In this document: positions 59,165 to 64,000 of the stretch, piece by piece
Layout: each line of letters opens with the position of its first letter
How positions within the stretch are numbered: position 1 is the stretch's first letter
Source of the DNA: Gorsachius magnificus
Lineage: Eukaryota > Chordata > Aves > Pelecaniformes > Ardeidae
Direction: 5' to 3'
Length of the DNA stretch: 64,000 nucleotides
Assembly: GCA_034008185.1 (NCBI GenBank)
Contig: CM067081.1
Location: forward strand, 20,831,821 to 20,895,820
Program-made: the position numbers and the translations under genes
Notes under the pieces: generated by a model
What the model saw: the letters and a program-made list of their open reading frames with translations, nothing else
Database searches by the model: none
What the model was told of the DNA's origin: nothing

Positions 59165-60835
59165 TACAAAATCCCAGGCAGTGGGGTTGGAACAGATGTC
59201 AACAAGTCAATTAGTCCATTCCCTTGCTCAAAGTCAGCACCAATTCACATAAATTTTTCTTGTAGATACTTGTCCAACATGTTGAGTAATTCCAGTGATA
59301 GTGCAACCTTTCAAAGTAATCTAGTAGTCGTAGTTATTAATGATCTGCAACATTAGAATTTTTTTCAAAATTTGCTCTGCAGAAATTTATAATGTCTCAT
59401 GTCCTCCCTCAGATAAAATAGCACCACTTCTTCCACTTTTGCGGACAGATCTCTGATCATAATCTACCCAAAAGCTCATGTTTTCCTTGAAAAGTGTTGC
59501 CCCAAACCAGACGCAAACTCAGACACTGCCTGATGCCTTTCCAGTGCCAAGAAGGGTGGGAGAACGACTTCAGATGCCTTGGAGTGATCCCTTCTGCCAG
59601 TACGTTCAGAGTGAGGTTTGGGTTTTGGCAGAAATTCAGCGTGGTGACTCACGGTTCACTTTTGCTTTCCTGTAACCATGCTTTCCTTTCATTCTCTATT
59701 TGAACTTATGAAATTGGCTATTTCTACCTACCTATAAAACTTTGTAATTGTCCTTATTTAATCACATCCTGATCTTTTGCAATCTCTATTGAGCTTCTGA
59801 AAAAAATCATTCTCGATTTTAGTCCCATCCCTAGCTGAACTTCCAGCTCTTTGCAACTGTTGTTACCTGCAGTTAATTCAGATATATGTTATCTGTATTA
59901 ATATATTCTGCATCTCTCATGTATATATGTATATATCAATTTATGTTACTCCATCATCCAAGTAATTCAGGAAGGTATTTGATAGTACTGGACCATAGTC
60001 AATACACCTTTTTTTTGACACTGAACCACCGAAGATCACTGTGTGTCTGGTTCTGCATTTGGTTGTGAACTATAGCACTTACAGTAGAGCCCTTCTGGGT
60101 TTACTTATGAGAATGTCATATTAGGCAGTGTCAAAAGCTTTACTAATGTCAAGCTATCTGTTAACTAATGTTAAGCTATATGACATTTACTATTTGTCTT
60201 CTTTGCCACGCTCCGTCCCTCATCGGCAAAACAGGTTTGCCTGTTGTTGCAGGAAATTAGATTAGTTTTGCAGGGTTGGAAGTTTACAAATACATGTCTG
60301 CTGCTACCACTTTCTCTTATTTTTTTTTTTTTTTTTTTACTGTTTAGGAAATTATTTGTTCCATTACTATAAGGGGACTTAAAAGCTGAACCGGCCTATT
60401 CTTTCCAAGCTGCCCTTTTGCACCTGCTTCAAAAATAAGCACCGTGTTTGCCCTTTTCCAGTCACCAGGAATGTCACCGGGCCTCCACTCCTTTCCAAAG
60501 ATAACTGATAATGTCTCAGAAATTGTATGAACCAGTTTTCCAGACATTTCATGGTAACTTTCATAGGGACCATTGATTTACAAGTTAATTATTTTTCATT
60601 CCTTATTTTAACCATTGTTTTTACCTTTGTCAATTGTTCTAGTTGTGTCAGCTGCCATTTTAGTGACAACAGAAAGCAAAAAGGCATGAAATACTTAGCC
60701 TTTTTTGGCATCATCTGTGGAATGCTTTCCTTCTCTGCTGAACCCTCTCTTCTAAGGTCTTCCTCTTATATTAAGGTACCTATAACATAATTTCCTGTTA
60801 TTTTTCATGTTCCTTGTTTTCACATTCAGATCTAT
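59165..60835 (-). mobile_element. Ancient CR1/L3-like LINE, antisense, heavily decayed
   Basis: Orientation is minus. The 3' end is near 59180, where the plus strand reads GGGTTGGAACAGATGTCAAC then ATTAGTCCATTCCCTTGCTC, an antisense CR1-type 3' UTR. Upstream, 60125-60160 encodes LDISKAFDTA-stop-YDILIS, the decayed RT motif A (FSKAFDTV). 60195-60290 encodes CKTNLIS and ADEGRSV, the block preceding motif A. 60430-60500 encodes IFGKEWRPGDIPGDWKRANT (GDWK block). 60640-60830 carries further old antisense blocks (TTTAGTGACAACAGAAAGCA, AAAAGGCATGAAATACTTAG). Many stops and indels and a T18 run (60321-60338) show great age. It is not the young avian CR1 subfamily. Confidence 0.65.
60321..60338. repeat. 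T18 homopolymer
   Basis: A run of 18 T inside the ancient antisense LINE. It is a later slippage expansion, since it sits between coding blocks and not at an element end. Confidence 0.9.
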
Positions 60836-62724
60836 CAAACACATATACCTGCAAACCACAAATTTATCTGTATTGTTATGAGCCATGATATGTCCATGGA
60901 TTCTAGATTACATAGCTACTTTCCCTCATCTGTAATTAGTGGTGCTTGATGTGTACCTGTTCCAGATTGTACCAAGAACTCTTTCATATCTGAGCTGATT
61001 GCTAAAGTTTTGTGTTATGGTGCAACTTGGTGTATGTTGGGCCTTCGGGAAACGTAAGTTCTTTTGCTGTATTTAGATAACCGTTGCCTCATCCTTCTAC
61101 GTAACGTCTGTCTTTACTAAAACCACATCCTCTGGTTGTTGCTCATGTTACAACTAAACATGACTCTGGTGCCATTTGCACTTTCCTGTTTAGGCATAAT
61201 TTTTAACATCTTTCTTCAGGATTTTTTTCTTTCTGCTACTGGAGGATTACTGAGCCCATACTTTTCACTTCGTGGATGTGCTTTCCTCTACTCTTTTCTG
61301 GGTTATCTGTCAGATTGATGCTGAACAGTGTGTGCTCTCTTCCTTGCTCCCTGTGTGATGCTTTCCAATGAGATGCCTCTGCACTGCTGCAGTAACCTGC
61401 AATGGCAGCTCCTCTCGTCAGGAGAGATGTGACATTTCATACCTCCTGGCCCTTCTGGCCTTGGTGATTGTAAAGACTTGGGTGGGTATCTTGGATTCTT
61501 CCTTGATCATCTAGGTTAGTGTCATCATTAACAATCAAAAAGGTTGCTCTGTGTGTTTGGAGGTTGCTACTTCAGCCCATCTGACCTCAGTGCATTATGT
61601 AAACCTCCAGGAAACTCAAATTGTGTACGTCAGTGAGTTGGCAGGTGAGTTTTGAAATTACAATAGGGTCATCTAATATGAGAATTGTTGGCTCTAGGAT
61701 GAGATTTATGAGGCAAATGCAATATTGCAGAAAGGTTTCTAAGATTTAATACAGTAACAGAGACCTGGGTTACATATCTTAGCATTTATGACCTCAGAGT
61801 ACATAAAACTTAGTGGCCCCTTCTAAAAGGAAAGTGGTTTCACATTTTACACTGGAAATGTTCGGCACGGCATTAGTTTTCTTCTTTATGCATGGAAGAC
61901 TTTGTGCTGATATCTGTACAGTGCAAAGTGGTGAGGCTGCCACGTGGCATGCTGGGCGATGAACTGCAGGAGCAAAATGTGACATGGAGAGGTGCGAGGG
62001 AAAGAGGGAGGTGGGAAGTGAAGAGGGGGAGAGGAAGAGTTTGTCCTAGAAAATCTGTTTTTTCTTTTTAAAGACATATACACAATATCTGTGTTCACCG
62101 GCGGCATGGAAACAGTGAGTAAGCAAGGCAAAGGAGTTCTACAGGGGCTGAGGAAATACTACGTTTATAGGGAAAAGAAAGCATGAAATTTTCCAATTTG
62201 CCTTTAAAGAAAGAATTTGTCTATAAACTATGAAAGGTGCAGCTCACCAGATGTTTTGTAACAATTGGTTATGTATTAAAAAGTAAGCTACTGTTTTAGT
62301 CTTTGAAATAAGAAATAAAAATGACTTCTGATTGTTTCTGATGTGCAACAGCATCAACATATGTTTTCTATGAATAGGAAATAATGGGATCTGCAGTTTT
62401 ACTGAAATTGTTACTTTGTTGCAAATTTCAAAGACATTTGTTGCCCTGTTCATGAAATATTTGTATTTCTCCTTATGTCAAAGGCACAGCATTCAGTCTT
62501 TGTCCTGCTTTCCCCATTCAACAGGATTTACACGCTGTAAGTGAAAGGCGAATTTGTCCTCTTGTGGCTTTCCTGCTATTTTTTTCACTTGACCCAAAAG
62601 CTAAAAAGTAGCATTGAATCAAGCAAATCCTGTGAAAAGTTTTGTATAAAGAAAGCCCTGCAGACCACCTACAGTGTGACACTTAGCGAGATGAAAGGAT
62701 ATTAACTTAGGAGCGCCTTGTGCT
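60836..62724. other. Unique sequence, no gene seen
   Basis: No gene recognised. Frames at 61886-62131 minus and 61136-61318 plus have no motif. AT-rich composition. Confidence 0.6.
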
Positions 62725-63160
62725 TTCAACTGAAATCTTGTTCCTTCTATTACAAACAAAGCTAACTAACATAATTTAATTACACTCTAATAGTAGTTGA
62801 AATGTATATGTCTTTTGGCATAATGCATTTTTTGTTTAGAAAATAAAGTATCTGTACATAGCCTACAATTTTGCTGGAATTCTCTCCTGTGGGAAAAATG
62901 TTACCAAGGGGCTGTTGTCTTATGCATATTTGCACATACTATTTATGTTAACAAGCCTGGGATTTTTTTTTCTCTTTTGAATTGAAATGAGGTTCAAGGG
63001 GTTATTTTATTCCGTTCTCTTTTATTTTAAGACTCTTAGTATCACAATGTCAAGGCTACTTGGTTCCTATAATGTTTGTGGCTTCTAGCATTCATATGAC
63101 AAGGAATTGCCAGAAAAAGAGTAATTTTAATTATTTTTGCTCTTACATTATAGAAAAAAC
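62725..63160. other. AT-rich motif-dense block, possible conserved non-coding DNA
   Basis: About 430 bases with CATAATTTAATTACACTC, GCATAATGCATTTTTTG, TTATGCATATTTGCACA (octamer/POU-like) and AATTTTAATTATTTTTGC. There is little low-complexity decay and no coding frame. It has the texture of a conserved enhancer but needs alignment. Confidence 0.22.
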
Positions 63161-64000
63161 ACATAAAAGCTTCAAAAAAAATCAGGAAATATGCCAGCTA
63201 AAGGCAAGAGTGAGGTTAACGATATCCCTTTAATCTTTGCAGAGTCTCAAACATTTACCTGTACCGCAGCATTAACTCTACATGGGTGTATTTACATGAA
63301 ACTGGAATGTATGAAAACCAGTTAAAGAATGTCACCCAAATGCCATGAAATATCTCCTGCCAGTTCCCGTCTAAAGTTTTTATGCTAAACCTCCTGGGCT
63401 GCACTGGGGTAACTGAGAGCAGTTTGCTGAATGTTCCGATGGGCTTCCTATTGTTCTATGACAAAGAATAGTTGTGTAAGGGTTATTTTTTTCCATCTAA
63501 AGAGAGACTTAGGAAGAGCACTTCTGGCTAGGCAAATATTTACATTTTAATACCTAAAGGATTTTACAAGTTGGAATAAATTAACAAAACAATTTTCTCA
63601 GTAGTAATGTTCATTTTTATGCAAATATTTGCAAACTCATCAAGTCAGTCTGCTGTCTTTAAGAGGTTTTCAGCATGTTAAAGCTGGATTTATCAGTGAT
63701 GAACCTAATGTCAACACCAATTTGACAGTGACACTGCGCTGGTTTGTTTCATCGTTTGTTACAAACTTTGGACTTTAGAATTAATTTGTTCAGCCAAAGA
63801 TCCCCTGGTGGAAAAATTGTGTTGGCTCTAGTAAGTAGTAATCATGTCTATATACTGGTAAAAATAATTCTAGAATGTTGGCATTGTTGGGTAATATTAA
63901 ATGCTTAAAAACTATCATACGAGGAATGTATTTCCCTATTACTATGGTCTCTGGATTTCAGGTGTTTTAAAGTCTTTAAAGTTAAACAAATATGATTAGG
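63161..64000. other. AT-rich sequence to window end, no gene seen
   Basis: No gene, transposon or clear repeat was recognised in the last 840 bases. Stops are frequent in all frames. Confidence 0.6.

Noticed and set aside
1..64000. Endogenous retrovirus or LTR pair, CRISPR array, operon, toxin or phage system
   Set aside because: No paired LTR-like repeats, gag/pol/env-like frames, spaced repeats or prokaryotic gene organisation were seen. All reverse-transcriptase sequence is of the CR1-type LINE.

Overview
The window looks like bird nuclear DNA. The strongest evidence is a set of CR1 LINE retrotransposons of avian type: they end in tandem ATTCTATG or ATTCTGTG octamers instead of poly(A), they are 5'-truncated, and they carry the typical ORF2 reverse-transcriptase and C-terminal blocks. 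I saw no mammalian L1 or Alu sequence, no operons or prokaryotic signals, and no rRNA or tRNA gene. I found no complete protein-coding gene. The window reads as intergenic or long intronic sequence.

Layout. 1-12,900 is mostly unique sequence with one old antisense CR1 scrap (3,340-3,485) and the best candidate for a real host exon (minus strand, ATG at 11,593, K/E-rich helix-like start). 12,909-13,174 and 23,377-23,964 are 3' ends of plus-strand CR1 copies. 32,783-33,290 is a minus-strand CR1 3' end. 37,876-41,190 is the main structure: a CR1 whose 3' end was split at 39,067/41,095 by a second, longer CR1 (39,068-41,094). 43,900-45,130 and 59,165-60,835 are very old antisense CR1/L3-like LINEs recognisable only in pieces. 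52,521-52,720 and 55,123-55,275 are two further short CR1 ends. Two old MIR-like SINE remnants (46,805-46,985 and 57,305-57,545) and several ancient palindromic, MITE-like remnants lie between them.

How the parts relate. Three layers of retrotransposition are visible: ancient LINE/SINE/MITE remnants probably shared with other amniotes, a younger CR1 layer with GATTCTGT tails (12.9 kb, 23.4 kb and the outer 37.9 kb element, the last two nearly identical), and a later CR1 with an ATTCTATG tail inserted into a member of that layer. None of the CR1 ORF2 copies is intact. Their breaks (frameshifts, one CpG-type stop, a 10-bp duplication, a Thr in the catalytic loop) are described below.

Several AT-rich, motif-dense blocks (about 1.5, 17.4-17.8, 20.1-20.35, 27.4-27.7 and 62.7-63.2 kb) have the texture of conserved non-coding elements. 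That can only be tested by alignment. Family recognition of the old repeats rests on remembered repeat signatures, not on a database search. I did not find a convincing undescribed biological system. The most useful leads are the nested CR1, the candidate exon at 11.5 kb and the diverged direct repeat at 14.7/15.2 kb.
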